Assembly (NCBI GenBank): GCA_036362985.1
Contig: JAYGXS010000002.1
Location: 97,805,920 to 97,869,919 of the forward strand
Direction: 5' to 3'
DNA: 64,000 nt
From: Ligula intestinalis
Lineage: Eukaryota > Platyhelminthes > Cestoda > Diphyllobothriidea > Diphyllobothriidae
In this document: positions 34,223-44,383 of the stretch, piece by piece
How positions within the stretch are numbered: the stretch's first letter is position 1
How the letters are laid out: every line of letters starts with the position of its first letter
The notes under the pieces: model-generated
What the model was told of the DNA's origin: nothing
The model's database searches: none
What the model saw: only the letters and a program-made list of their open reading frames with translations
Translations under genes and position numbers: made by a program

Positions 34223-34798
34223 GGCAAAAGTAGCTTATGTAGCCCCACTCACATACCCTTAGTCCCAGCATCTTGTCGTGAAAAAGTGGTGGTTATAGAG
34301 TTTTGGGGGTTGGGGAAATAGGATAGGCAGAGAAGGAAATTTTTAGAAGAAATTGTAGGGTTAAAAAATGTAGTCGAAGTTGCTTCCTGCGGCCGCTGGG
34401 AGCAGCTTGTTCCACATATAAATTGAAGGTGTGCACGGCGCTTCGCGCCGCGGACTATACTAATCTAACTCCAGAACGGTAAGTTGGACCACAGGTAAGT
34501 TGAAGTAGACGACCTCTTAACCACCATTTCAATTTTTCGGGAAATTCAAGAAACCAGCAGTTTGATAATCGGGGTTTTCCGCAATAGGTAAAATGATAAT
34601 ACAGATTAGGCAAATCTACAGATATGAATCAACAGCACTTCTAAATACAGCAACATAAAAATGCATTTAGCATTTATTAAAGTAGATTCCACTGCGTGTC
34701 CTAAGTTCCCGCCCATAAAACCCGATAAACACCGTTTTCGTAGGAAAACATGCAGGTTGTAGGGATTAATGGGTGGGGCTACATAAGCTACTGCTGCC
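34223..34798. mobile_element. Long-TIR element T, copy 1 (576 bp)
   Basis: The ends GGCAAAAGTAGCTTATGTAG and the reverse complement of CTACATAAGCTACTGCTGCC start inverted repeats about 120 bp long. The flanks CGAATATA (34215-34222) and CGAATATC (34799-34806) match at 7 of 8. The centre has a GC-rich hairpin (ggcgcttcgcgcc). No coding capacity. Superfamily not identified. Confidence 0.8.
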
Positions 34799-34879
34799 CG
34801 AATATCATCTAAAATTAATTCACGCGCAAGTTCCCGTCCATGCATCACCCTGTTGTGGAGCATTTGTGGGGCGTAGTCG

Positions 34880-36370
34880 AAACCAATGGTTGATCTGTAG
34901 GTGAGCTGGTCTTTTGGTTATCTGCCTAATTTTCTCCTTCCACCTTCACCGCGTCCCCATATCAAGAGAAAATCAAGGAGACCGAAGGTAGACATAAACG
35001 CTGTGGCTGAGAAAGACCAACAGCTCTTCTACGCGGGCCACACACCCCTTACTCCGAACTGCTGCCCATACCAGTCTTCATCTAGTAAGGCTGCAATAAC
35101 TTCAGCATTAAGGAGAGGCCTTCATAGCCTGCCTCTTAGGGCTAAGTAGGACCAGATGATCTAAACAGTCAGTACCTTTCCAGGCCATGAGTGCTAGGGT
35201 GTCGTGTCACATGAAAAGCACGTGTTTATCATCGGAAACAATGTAGAAAATTCTTTTTCCTCTAGCGCACGCATTAGTTGCCTGGGCATGAACTGCAACG
35301 CAGGGGAGGTCAAAGCACCATGAAGGCACTTATAGCAAGCGGCATAGGCACAATCAGGCCTGACGGAAACGCAAAGAGCCACGAGGGAGGCACATTCAGA
35401 AGGCGCTGCTGCGGCCTGACCCGCTGTACTGGCAAGGATCAATTCATTCCGGTATGTGGCAACCGTCACAGCCACGACCCTTAGCGCGCATTGGTAAGTT
35501 AAAGTCTTTCAGGTGACTTCTATTGTAAATTGCATTGATTTGCAGTCATGGCCACACTCCCCTTCCTCCCTCTCCCTCTCGCTCTATGAACTGTTTGAGG
35601 TCAGTTCTACACTCCGCGAGTGACCATTTCCAGCCTGGTGGCATAAGGCGGTTAAAGCAATACCAGAATTGCGTGAAACCTGTCGCACTCTCACGCTGTT
35701 TACTTGATAGAGAGATAGAGCTCAAAAAAATTTGAAGCCAGAGCGGTGGCTGAAAAAGTTGAGCAGGGCATCTACACGTACCACAACCAATCTATGCCGG
35801 ATAGTCGGTGAAGCAGGGGGTGCTCAAGCCCCATCTAAGAAAAGGTGCCACAGGGGCTACATGCAGAAGGGGTCACTGCAGCCTGACCTCTCCTGTTTAG
35901 AGAGGACCAGGCTTATTCATCACTTGACAGCCCCTAATGCAAACACTTTTATCGCGTGTAGATTTATAGCTTAAAAGCGCGCGAGATTGGGAATGGACTG
36001 ATGAGCAGGAGGGGGAGAGGGGTCGCAGGTACCAGAGACGACCTCATTTCCTCTCCCTCAACCACACAAGTCTGAAGTGGTCGGCCATCTGGGAGTTGGC
36101 ACAAGTGGCCGGCGCTGCGCGAGTCTGCGTCCAGGCGTGCCACAGCATCCTACATGTGACACGTGGTATGGGCAGCACAGCCCAGCTGTGTGCTCCAATA
36201 TGGTTCCCGTTTTGGTCGGACCTGCCATCTTCTCCTCCCCACGTGGTATTTCTAAGGGGTGTCCGTCGTGTCCTGATAGGGTCTCCAGGTCGGCCCAGCG
36301 CTTTTATCGCATGGTACCGTTGTGGTGGCCGTTGTCTGCCCGACGCCTGGCCTTCCTGTCGTAACCTCAA
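34880..36370. other. Unclassified, traces of repeat R
   Basis: Short similarities to repeat R (agaaaatcaaggagaccgaagg near 34970; cactgcagcctgacctctc near 35875). The open frames on both strands near 35200-35480 and 36100-36635 overlap each other and show no domain. Confidence 0.35.
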
Positions 36371-36374
36371 TCCG

Positions 36375-36715
36375 CCTACACCTCAAGGTCGTTGTAGTCG
36401 CCAAACTTACTGGCGTGCGAGACACAGGCCACCCACGTCGATTTCTACCCACATGGAGTCCAACCAATCACAGGCCAAATTAGCCAATGAACGCTTTCTC
36501 TCGCTGTCTACTGGCCTGACTGCTCTCAAACTGGCACTTCGGACCCGGCCAATCTCCCAGGTGGTCGTGGTCTCCCAAGTTAGCTTTCTTTCATCTATTC
36601 TCCTTTCATCTGTGTACACAATATACTCTTCCTAACAATCTGGCCTTTCCGAGGCTTCTTCTCTACAAAGTAACCATGGTCTGAAGATCGTAATTGCCTG
36701 GATTTAACTTACTTA
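36375..36715 (-). repeat. Dispersed repeat L, partial
   Basis: Reverse-complement similarity to copy 1: gcgagacacaggccacccacgtcg, gtccaaccaatcacaggcc, gtgtacacaatatactcttcct and accatggtctgaagatcg. Confidence 0.5.
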
Positions 36716-37039
36716 AACCCTGTGATACTGTAACACACAAACTGAATGGTTTGTTCAGATGCACTGAAGACGCGCGCGCTTTGGAGCGAGCCCAGGATAG
36801 AAGCAACGTGATCGAGTTTCAGTGAACATGTCAATGCGTCTTGCCTTCCACAAAAGTTGACCCCCGGCTCGCAACTACCTTCGTCTCATATGCTGTTTCA
36901 CTTACGCTCATACAATGTCACACCCGTACAGTTGCTCACAGGGCTGAGCACCCCACCGGTGATCCAACGGACAGGAGAGAACACTCCCTACTGCAGCTGG
37001 GACCCTTGTATATGCAATGACCTTTTCTTGTCATAAACT

Positions 37040-37500
37040 ATTTACCTGTAGTGGTCGTTTCTGCCCGAAGCCCACCTAACTCTTGACATCACAGACAAGT
37101 TCACTCAGAGCAAGACCTTGCGCGAATGTACTTTTTGGCCTGCCTCCGACCGGGCATAAACTGGCGCGCGAGACACGGACCACCCACGCCAGTGTCTACC
37201 TTCATGCTGTCCAACCAATCACCATCAAGGCCGTGAGACAGAGAGAGGATTCGGTGGCCAGTCGGGATGACTGACACTAGACTCACTTGGAATTCTGCCC
37301 CCTCGCGGGGCAGACGCGTCGGCGCTGTCGCACCCTCACGGCCGTCACGGTGAACCCAACGCCAGACCGAGTCAACCTCCCTATGAACTATTCTTCAACT
37401 CATTCTGTAAACAATATATTGTTCCTACTCCTATGGCTTTCCAAGACTTCGCTCATCTCCTTAGGAACCGGGCCTTGAAGATCGCAGCCGTTAAGAGTTA
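37040..37500 (-). repeat. Dispersed repeat L, close copy of 9335
   Basis: Reverse complement of 9335-9790 with few changes, including gccccctcgcggggc, gtccaaccaatcaccatcaa, gtaaacaatatattgttcct and cgggccttgaagatcgcagc. Confidence 0.65.
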
Positions 37501-38099
37501 AACCGTATTAACCTTAACACATTGCGATAGATCTATCAAGTGAACATATACGTATATCATCCGCAGATTAGTTCCCGTAAAGGTTTTCCAGGTTTTATCG
37601 TAACAGTCACAGACGTATTTTGGGTGTGGCATTTATCAACTATCTTCAGAGTTTGCATTGGCTGAAACGCCTTCAGGTCTCTCGTGTGTGTAGTGCCAAC
37701 CCCAACGTTTTCGGCCGCTATAGTCCGTCGTAGCGGCACGGCCATTTGAGTATCAGAAAAAGAGCAGACGGTGAAGAGTCCTCAAGGACGGGGAGTTTCC
37801 TTTTGTATAGCCCCAACCGCGTGCGTAACTGCGACCAGCTTACAGACTGTAAACTTATCAGCACTCGTTCAGGGCACATTTTTGGATCCTTGCTTGGGCG
37901 AGCAATGCCTCTGTGATTTCGACCATGTATAGCCCACAAGCAATGCCAATTTCTGATGTGGCTTATGGCTAGTCCTGGATCAGCTGCAGGATTGCAGGAG
38001 ATCGTTTGATATCCATCTGGTGTTCTACAAGATTGCTGTCTGTCGCCGATTTTTTTAAGCTGCGCCATTAACTTGAATATCGAAAGGGCCCTACATGTT

Positions 38100-38570
38100 T
38101 CTGGCGGTGTGGAGTTTGCAGGCGGAACCAGCTGACTGGTCTTGACTACGCTGACGATATCGTCTTGCTAGCCTGAAGTTTTGGCAATGAACAATCTGTA
38201 GTGTCACGGGTGAATTAGAGCATTGCTTTTATTGGCTTACCTATAACCACTGGGAAGACCAAAATGTTATCGATATGAATTCCTGACTAGGAGAAGGCAC
38301 TCCTGGGGTTTAATGGCTGTCATCTTGAAGAAGTGAACAGCTCCAAATATCTCGGGACGAGGCTACTGTCAAAAGGATCGACATTGAACGACATTTTCTG
38401 CCAAATTGATGCTGCTCGCCGAGTTTTCTTAATCCTTCGAAGACGCTTATGTATCCGATGCGACATCTCCATCGCCAAGAAGATCTGTGTGTGTCATGCA
38501 TCCATCCCGTCAGTCCTCTTCTACGATTGCGAGCACTGGGCTTCATTGGATATTCGACTAAAGCTGCCAT
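38100..38570 (+). mobile_element. RTE/SR2-like fragment
   Basis: LDYADDIVLLA, then SSKYLGTRLLSKGSTLND, IDAARRVFLILRRRLCIRC and ISIAKKICVCHASIPSVL. This is the RT catalytic box through to the conserved downstream block, with stops in the first half. Confidence 0.8.
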
Positions 38571-38809
38571 AAGTTTATCCTTTTAGTGAAGTACACCGAA
38601 TAAGTCTCAAATAATACAGTCTACACTTGCTGTGACAATATTCCTAGGATATCCCAGGCCATCAAGCTAAGTTCACTGACTTTGTTTCAAAGACCGGATG
38701 TTAGACGGCCTTAACTCCTCATCCGTAGGAGGGGTGAGCTTGTAGCCGGGGAGCACTCATGACGGCTATCCTTAGACGCCCAGGTACCCTTGCAGGCCAC
38801 ATGTAGTCA

Positions 38810-39165
38810 TTCCCACCTTCCCTTGGAGCAGGATATATGGACCGAATAACAAGGCGTCTGGAGAAGAGGGTGCGTAAACATATACCTGCGTGGCTAGACA
38901 AAAGAAGAACCCAGCCGATTTTAAGTTCCATCCTCACACACTTAATCGACACGAACCAACGAGTTAACTCGCGAGGGAGGCCTTTCAAGCCATCTACAAA
39001 GCAACAGCAAACTACTCTAAAGGTCTACGCAAACGAATGCTAGTCACAGCCGACGTAGTGGCGGTTCAAGCAGCAACTGCAGCGTTCTCTTGGCCAACGA
39101 CGACGATACAAGCGGTTCGTCTCCCTTGGCCGACTGAAGGCGGTAATCGTACACCACCCTAAGCC
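38810..39165 (+). pseudogene. PLE-1-type GIY-YIG fragment
   Basis: GAGYMDRITRRLEKRVRKHI matches GAGYIGRTTRRLEKRVREHI of PLE-1. It continues through LIDTNQRVN, then (after a frameshift) YSKGLRKRMLVTADVVA and LPWPTEGGNRTPP. The RT is missing. Confidence 0.8.
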
Positions 39166-39364
39166 CCAGATAATGACCACATGCGAGCCGCGTGTTTGAC
39201 GCATAGCATATCTACTCCCTCCCCTGTACTCCAACGTCCTCAACACGCTGATTCAGTCGTGCAGACGATGTGGAAACGAAGAGATGACTAACCACCCTCT
39301 CCTCCCCAACCCCGAGAACCATATAGCCACCGTACATAACTAACTACCATCGCTCAATCACGGG

Positions 39365-40020
39365 TTGCTACAAGATTGCACCTATCGACTATCTTCATGC
39401 GGAGGCCTCCATCCTGCCGGTCACCCCTCACAACGCATTCTTAGGCCAGCAGTTTTGGCAGACCTGTTCGCAACCCGGCCATCCTAATCACCGCCGTTGC
39501 CATGCTTCTGAAGCCAGCCGCAGCGTTCGCCCGTCTATTAGAGCTCTCCACAAGTAAATTGCTGCCTCATATCTCTCAGATCTACCGTTTGATGACTCTG
39601 CCATCATAAAAGGCTTCCAGCGTCTTCGTCAGATAGCCGTTGCCGAGGCAAAACTCAGCTACCAGCCCATGGCCCTTTTAGACGGCTATCGACCCCCGAT
39701 TGCGGTATCGGAATGACATCCCTCGAGGATCACTCACTGTAACTTGGCTCAGCTACGCAGAGGCTATTCCATTCTTTTTCGCCAATACCAACACCAGCTC
39801 GACCGGTCCACATCCGACAGCTGTCTCGACTGCGGCGTCTTTCCACATGACTGACAGCATTTTTTTTTACCTGCAGTTCCCGGCCAAGCACCCAACTCAC
39901 CCCCGTGGGCCTTTGGTTCAAGCCAATTGAGGTCGTGGCCTTTTTCCGCCCTTCAAATACAATCAATTTAGACTCCGAAGGGGACTTCTGATCCAACAAG
40001 GGATACGACATACACACACT
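39365..40020 (+). mobile_element. Jockey-like 3' fragment
   Basis: YLHAEASILPVTPHNAFLGQ, LSDLPFDDSAI, LAQLRRGYSILFRQYQHQLD and CLDCGVFPHD follow the C-terminus of the element at 22990-24870. Stops and frameshifts are scattered. Confidence 0.75.
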
Positions 40021-40029
40021 AAATACTTA

Positions 40030-40440
40030 AATCTCCATTTAAATCTATGGATCTGAAGATGAATGACTGCAAGCAATTGTTTGCCAAACTTACTTTTCAA
40101 AGATCAGAATGCAAAACTTCTTTCATCTTGGGCCCAGCAAAAGGTAAAAGTCCAAATGTGAATATGAACGCTGAAAGACATAAGTATTTAGACAAATCCT
40201 CACCTCCATATTAAGTTCCCACACACGTCTAAACGTTGATCCTAGTCCAAGAACCTGATAACCTTTGTACATAGTTGACTGTCTTATTATCCATGTCATC
40301 AATGGCATGAGTATGATTGACAGAAGACAATTGTTTGCCAAGTTTACTTTCAATCGTAAAATCGGAGTTTTCCAGATCCAATGCCGCAAATTGCCACAGG
40401 TGGAGATGTACACTAAGTGACATAATTGAGGCCGGTGAGC
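40030..40440 (+). repeat. Decayed PLE-1-like termini
   Basis: gcaagcaattgtttgccaaac (about 40069) and agacaattgtttgccaag (about 40326) resemble the PLE-1 terminal block acaattgtttgccaaaa, spaced about 257 bp in direct order. Too diverged for certainty. Confidence 0.35.
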
Positions 40441-40754
40441 TCACATAGGATCATAACCGTAATCCGTACCAGTAAATACTTTCAATCAAATTTAGCTCCC
40501 CAATCGAAGGAACTATCGGGGTTGCTGTGGCTATGCCAGGTACGACAGCTAGACAGTTCGCGCACCAGCTATCACGAGCACGTGATGCAACTCCGCTGCT
40601 CGTAAGCATTGCAAAAAATCACTTTTTTCAAATACGCACACTCATCAGCTTAGCCTGCTAAAAAAGGCAAGTTCTGCCAACAAGAATAGGCTCAAGAAAG
40701 GAAGACTTTTCAGCTAGGATTAACCCTGACAAATTGCTAACTGTACTACAACTA

Positions 40755-40970
40755 ACAAATCTGCTTCTAGTTGATTAGCGTTCGCTGATCGCTAACGGAA
40801 CACACTCGTCCCCCTCAGCCTTCAGGTTCATTCCCGAGCCCCACGTGGGCTTGTAGAATAGGCATTATCATCAAAGAAAAGGGGGACTGAAATGACCACT
40901 TCTGCCTTATTAGCCATTGTCATCCAGTCATGCCAACCCCAAGTGGTGCATCACTCTAGACTCGACATCT
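40755..40970 (-). mobile_element. SINE copy
   Basis: Reverse complement of the SINE from tail (cgctgatcgctaacggaac) through gactgaaatgaccac and ttattagccattgtcatcc to ccaaccccaagtggtgca. The hammerhead core is ATGACAA/GAAG (broken). Confidence 0.7.
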
Positions 40971-41249
40971 TGTATATTATATATTTCACGAGGTGATTTG
41001 GGAATTTCGAGTACGGGCGGGTCCCCAACAGCCGCACGGATTTTTTGCTCGAGGTTGCCTCCTCTATCGATTTGGCTCAATAGCTTAACGACAAGGCAGC
41101 GGTGGCAGACGAACTTAATTGATGGCGGTTCACGCTCGCAATGTCATAGCGCCGTCGTCATGCTTTGCGACACTTCACAGGCTTTTGGCTTGCCAGGCCT
41201 CCGCCCGCCGGTGCTGGTCCGCGACTGCTCATTCGTCACACACGACAGT

Positions 41250-41345
41250 CCGCTTGTTTCACAGCTTATCTTCACTGAAGGTCGTTTAACTATCCGCCAT
41301 CCGTGGACGCGCCGGGTAGCCAGCAGCTAGGCTAACGGGTAACAC
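41250..41345 (+). repeat. Repeat pair with 45940-46050
   Basis: Both hold cagct.a.cttcactga/aa, tatccgccacc/tcc and gggtagccagcagctaggct. A B-box-like ggttcgatctcgc follows only here. Possibly the head of another tRNA-related repeat. Confidence 0.45.
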
Positions 41346-41394
41346 GCTTTCCCGGTTCGATCTCGCAACCACAAGACAAGGTAGACTGGAATGG

Positions 41395-41480
41395 CCATTT
41401 CTGGCTCGTCAGCCACTCAAAAATTGGCTATTCCAGTCGCCCTTGTATTTACCGACAGCACTATCAGTTTTGCTTCTATA
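41395..41480. mobile_element. Two SINE halves facing each other
   Basis: ggaatggccatttctggctc (minus orientation) directly abuts attggctattccagtcgccc and ttgtatttaccgacagcac (plus orientation), giving a small inverted junction. Confidence 0.5.
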
Positions 41481-42939
41481 CACGGTACATTAACACGGCA
41501 TAAACCATCCGCATGAACAGTTTGGCAGGTGAGGCACGAATCGAGGTATTTCGACATGACAAGTGTGTTCCAATGTCACAAAAACTCCTCTGGGAATCTA
41601 AATGTTGCAGCCATAACCGGAAGTGTCGGTCCAGATAAAACACCCAGAAACCTTATGCGGCAGTAAGAACTTACATTTACCCCGCACGACGGATGTTGGA
41701 CATCACTCAGTCGGAGAAAAGAACGGCGCCGAAGTAAAGGACGAAACCAGAAGGAAGACCAGCGCGTCGCCCACATCAGCCCTAGTAAGTTACACAAGTT
41801 AGAATCTAGAGACAGAACTGACATCGCTCCCATCTTTCGATCCTAAAGCGTATGTATGAAGCTAGCACACATCACCTTCCTAAAGCGAGGCCATAGCAGG
41901 AATCGACCAGTTCTTTCGACAAGCGAATAACGTAAGGGGGGGGGGGCATCTAGGCCTACATCCAGAGCTTGTCAAACAGGTAGCGTAACACAGCTACCAC
42001 CAAGGAGTGCCTACCAAACTCAGACATACCGTCCCTCATGTAAGGAAGATTAGTGAGACAGAGAAAAGACACATCTGACCAGAACGCGTGCCGAAGTCTA
42101 TTGCTACGCATGATTCGTGGGATTCGAAATAGGAGACCCAATAACTATGCGCAAATACTTGACAATCAAAGTCTCGGGATGTCACAACGCTGAGAGCCAT
42201 TAGACGCACCAATCTACACCAAAGACTCGAACTATTGAAAGAACAGGTCCTTCCCTGGACTATTATAGCGCCAGTACGAGGTCACGGAAGAAAACCAAAC
42301 TATACATTGTGAGCCATCTACGTAATAGGATTGGCGTGACAATCCGCTTATGACCAGCGGGCAGAAAACACGCATGGACGAAATGAATACAGAAAAAGGG
42401 CACGGATAATCCGGCAAGTCGAGGGAAAAACGTGCCATTATTGGTAGCAGTATATGTATAGAAAAACTGTAAAAACCTGCCAGACAATAACAAACGTCAC
42501 CGTACCGCACGGTGCAACCTTAGTGAGGAAGAGGAGAACCAATAACTTTGAGCATCCCGGCCAGAATGAAAATACATACGGATGGACTCGCACTGCAGGG
42601 AGTATACACAAAAGACGGCAGACAACAGAACGCGGGGGTATCAATGGTAGCGAAAAAAAGAGGTCGGAATTACATGATGACTAGGCGGCATCATATAAAA
42701 ATAACGATGGAACAGAGGCATGCAGTTCTTATATCAACCTTCACATATCGGAGTACTTTTGGTAAAGGTACATAAATGCAACAAAGACTGTACAGGGGCA
42801 GCGGATGGGGCAACTTTCGAGAGCTAGTCACACACACACACGCACGAAGACGAGAATCACGCGGAGGCAAACGAGCCCGGATCACCGGGAAGTGGGCTAA
42901 CCGGAAGGAGAGCTGCCTATGCGCAAGCAACAGAAAGAA
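41481..42939. other. Unexplained 1.45 kb beside HMGB
   Basis: Several overlapping short frames on both strands (about 60-92 codons) but no domain or repeat match. It probably includes the HMGB 3' UTR at its right end; no AATAAA on the minus strand was seen within about 400 bp of the stop codon. Confidence 0.35.
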
Positions 42940-43113
42940 TTACTCGTCTTCGCCTTCCTCGGCTTCGGCATCATCCTCCTCTTCCTCTTCGGCACCGTTC
43001 TCAGGATGCACATCGCCAGCAGCCACTTCAGGAGCTGCCACAGCGGCGGCGGGTTCGGGTTTCTCTGCCTTCTTTGGTGGCACATAGTTACCCTGTCGGT
43101 ACTGGTTCATATC
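42940..43113 (-). CDS. HMGB exon 3
   Basis: Begins [13 protein letters not shown] after a TTTTAG acceptor and encodes the linker and acidic tail, ending in TAA. 57 codons plus stop. Confidence 0.9.
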   Translation of the reverse strand, partial: DMNQYRQGNYVPPKKAEKPEPAAAVAAPEVAAGDVHPENGAEEEEEDDAEAEEGEDE

Positions 43114-43737
43114 CTAAAATCGATCGACAGGGAAAGGGGCGGATGAACAGGCATAAAATGTCACTTTTTTGCAAATAAAACAAACAGGAAAAGAGGATAG
43201 TGAAGCCTACCTCCTCATATCGTTGTTTGTCTTGCTGGGCCAAGGCTTCGTACTTGGGCTTGTCGGAGCAGTCTTCCCACCGACGGCCCAATTCTTTGGC
43301 AATGTCAGCGACCTTCCACTCTGGGTGTTCCTCCTTAATTTTGCCTCTGAACTCATCACAGAAGAAGAAGAACGCGGACCAGGCACGTTTTGGCTGAGTT
43401 GGGTCCTTAGGGGCCTTCCTCTTCTTGCCCTTCTTGACACCCTCAGGAGGCACGTAGTCAACCATTTCACGGTTAAAACGCTCCTTGTCAATGGCAGACA
43501 TGTCCTCAAAACGCTTTTTCTCCTTTGCTGTCATAACCTAGGTAACACAGAGGGGCATGAAATGGAAATAATCCGACAAACCTTCCAACGTTCAGCGCAT
43601 TTTTTCGAGAAGTCACTGAAAACAATGTGTTCGCCGGGATGTTTCCGTTTGTGTTCTTCCCGAATCACTTGAACGAAGCAGGCGTAGGCGGACATTGGCC
43701 CCTTCGGTCGGTTCTTGTCCTTCAGTACACGGCTCAT
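42940..43737 (-). CDS. HMGB-type high mobility group protein
   Basis: HMGB proteins bend DNA non-specifically in the nucleus and assist transcription and chromatin assembly. Three exons joined in frame give 218 aa: 43737-43582, 43537-43211 and 43113-42940 (stop TAA). Introns are 44 and 97 bp with GT-AG ends. Box A covers about residues 10-80 ([32 protein letters not shown]). Box B covers about 95-163 ([35 protein letters not shown]). A Pro/Ala-rich linker leads to an acidic Glu/Asp tail in the last 20 residues. Vertebrate HMGB1 has the same plan with a longer tail. The start is chosen because the only Met before box A lies there. It is divergent from EXOC1. Which HMGB paralogue it is cannot be told. 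Confidence 0.95.
43211..43537 (-). CDS. HMGB exon 2
   Basis: 109 codons, from [13 protein letters not shown] (end of box A) through all of box B to RYEE, with donor GTAGGC. Phase 0 on both sides. Confidence 0.92.
43582..43737 (-). CDS. HMGB exon 1
   Basis: 52 codons, ATG to AERWK, donor GTTTGT. The 44-bp intron that follows ends in CCTAG and splits box A. Confidence 0.92.
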
Positions 43738-44256
43738 GGCTAGATGTAGGCTAGAACACGTGAAAGCAGTATTAAGGTTAGCATATAGATAGGCATAGCA
43801 TAGCGGAAAGCTTAAGGCAAAAGCCAGGCCTATGCTGGCTTACCGTCTATGGTAGCTTCAGGCCTATTCAGACGCTTGTGAGACTAGGCTAGCCCGTATA
43901 CGATTCAGCCTGAACGTGCCTTTGCCTAGCGTAGCTAGCCTTCACAATCAATCTAGCTAAGGAGTGGGTATTGGACGTGGTGACCAATCAGACACAAGTA
44001 AGCACATAAAATAAGAAAAGTAAAGCTCACTATAATTTATCAAAAAAAGTTCAAATAAGAATAAAAAATTTAAAATAGGTAAAATATTTTCCAGACAATG
44101 CCAATAAAATGAAGAAAAAAAAGAGATGCGTCCTAAGATTGTTTTAATATGCTACTGTAATCGCCGCTTAAAATAAACAGAAGGGTAGCTGTCCGAAAAT
44201 ATTTTCGGGTACAAAAATATAAATAATTAAAACAGTTCATTGAAAATTCTTCCAAT
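43738..44256. promoter_or_regulatory. Divergent HMGB/EXOC1 promoter region
   Basis: 519 bp between the two start codons. GACCAATCAGA at 43980-43990 is an excellent NF-Y (CCAAT) site on the plus strand. The HMGB side is GC-richer with many GCCTA/TAGGC words; the EXOC1 side (44030-44250) is strongly A-rich. No clear TATA box in position. Transcription starts are not visible from sequence. Confidence 0.6.
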
Positions 44257-44383
44257 ATGAGTGGCGAGCCACGGAATGCACTGTTTAAACTGTTTTATGC
44301 CACTAACGAGCGTCCTGCTGTAGTAGTTGAGGTCAAGAGTCCGAGTAAAGTCAGAAGAAAGTTCCAGTATTTGGCAGTTTCAA
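44257..44383 (+). CDS. EXOC1: EXOC1 exon 1
   Basis: MSGEPRNALFKLFYATNERP aligns with the family's N-terminus, which supports this ATG. Donor GTACAT; phase 1. Unspliced, the frame would stop at 44421. Confidence 0.88.

Noticed and set aside
43169..43672. 167-codon plus-strand frame
   Set aside because: Antisense shadow of HMGB exons 1 and 2.
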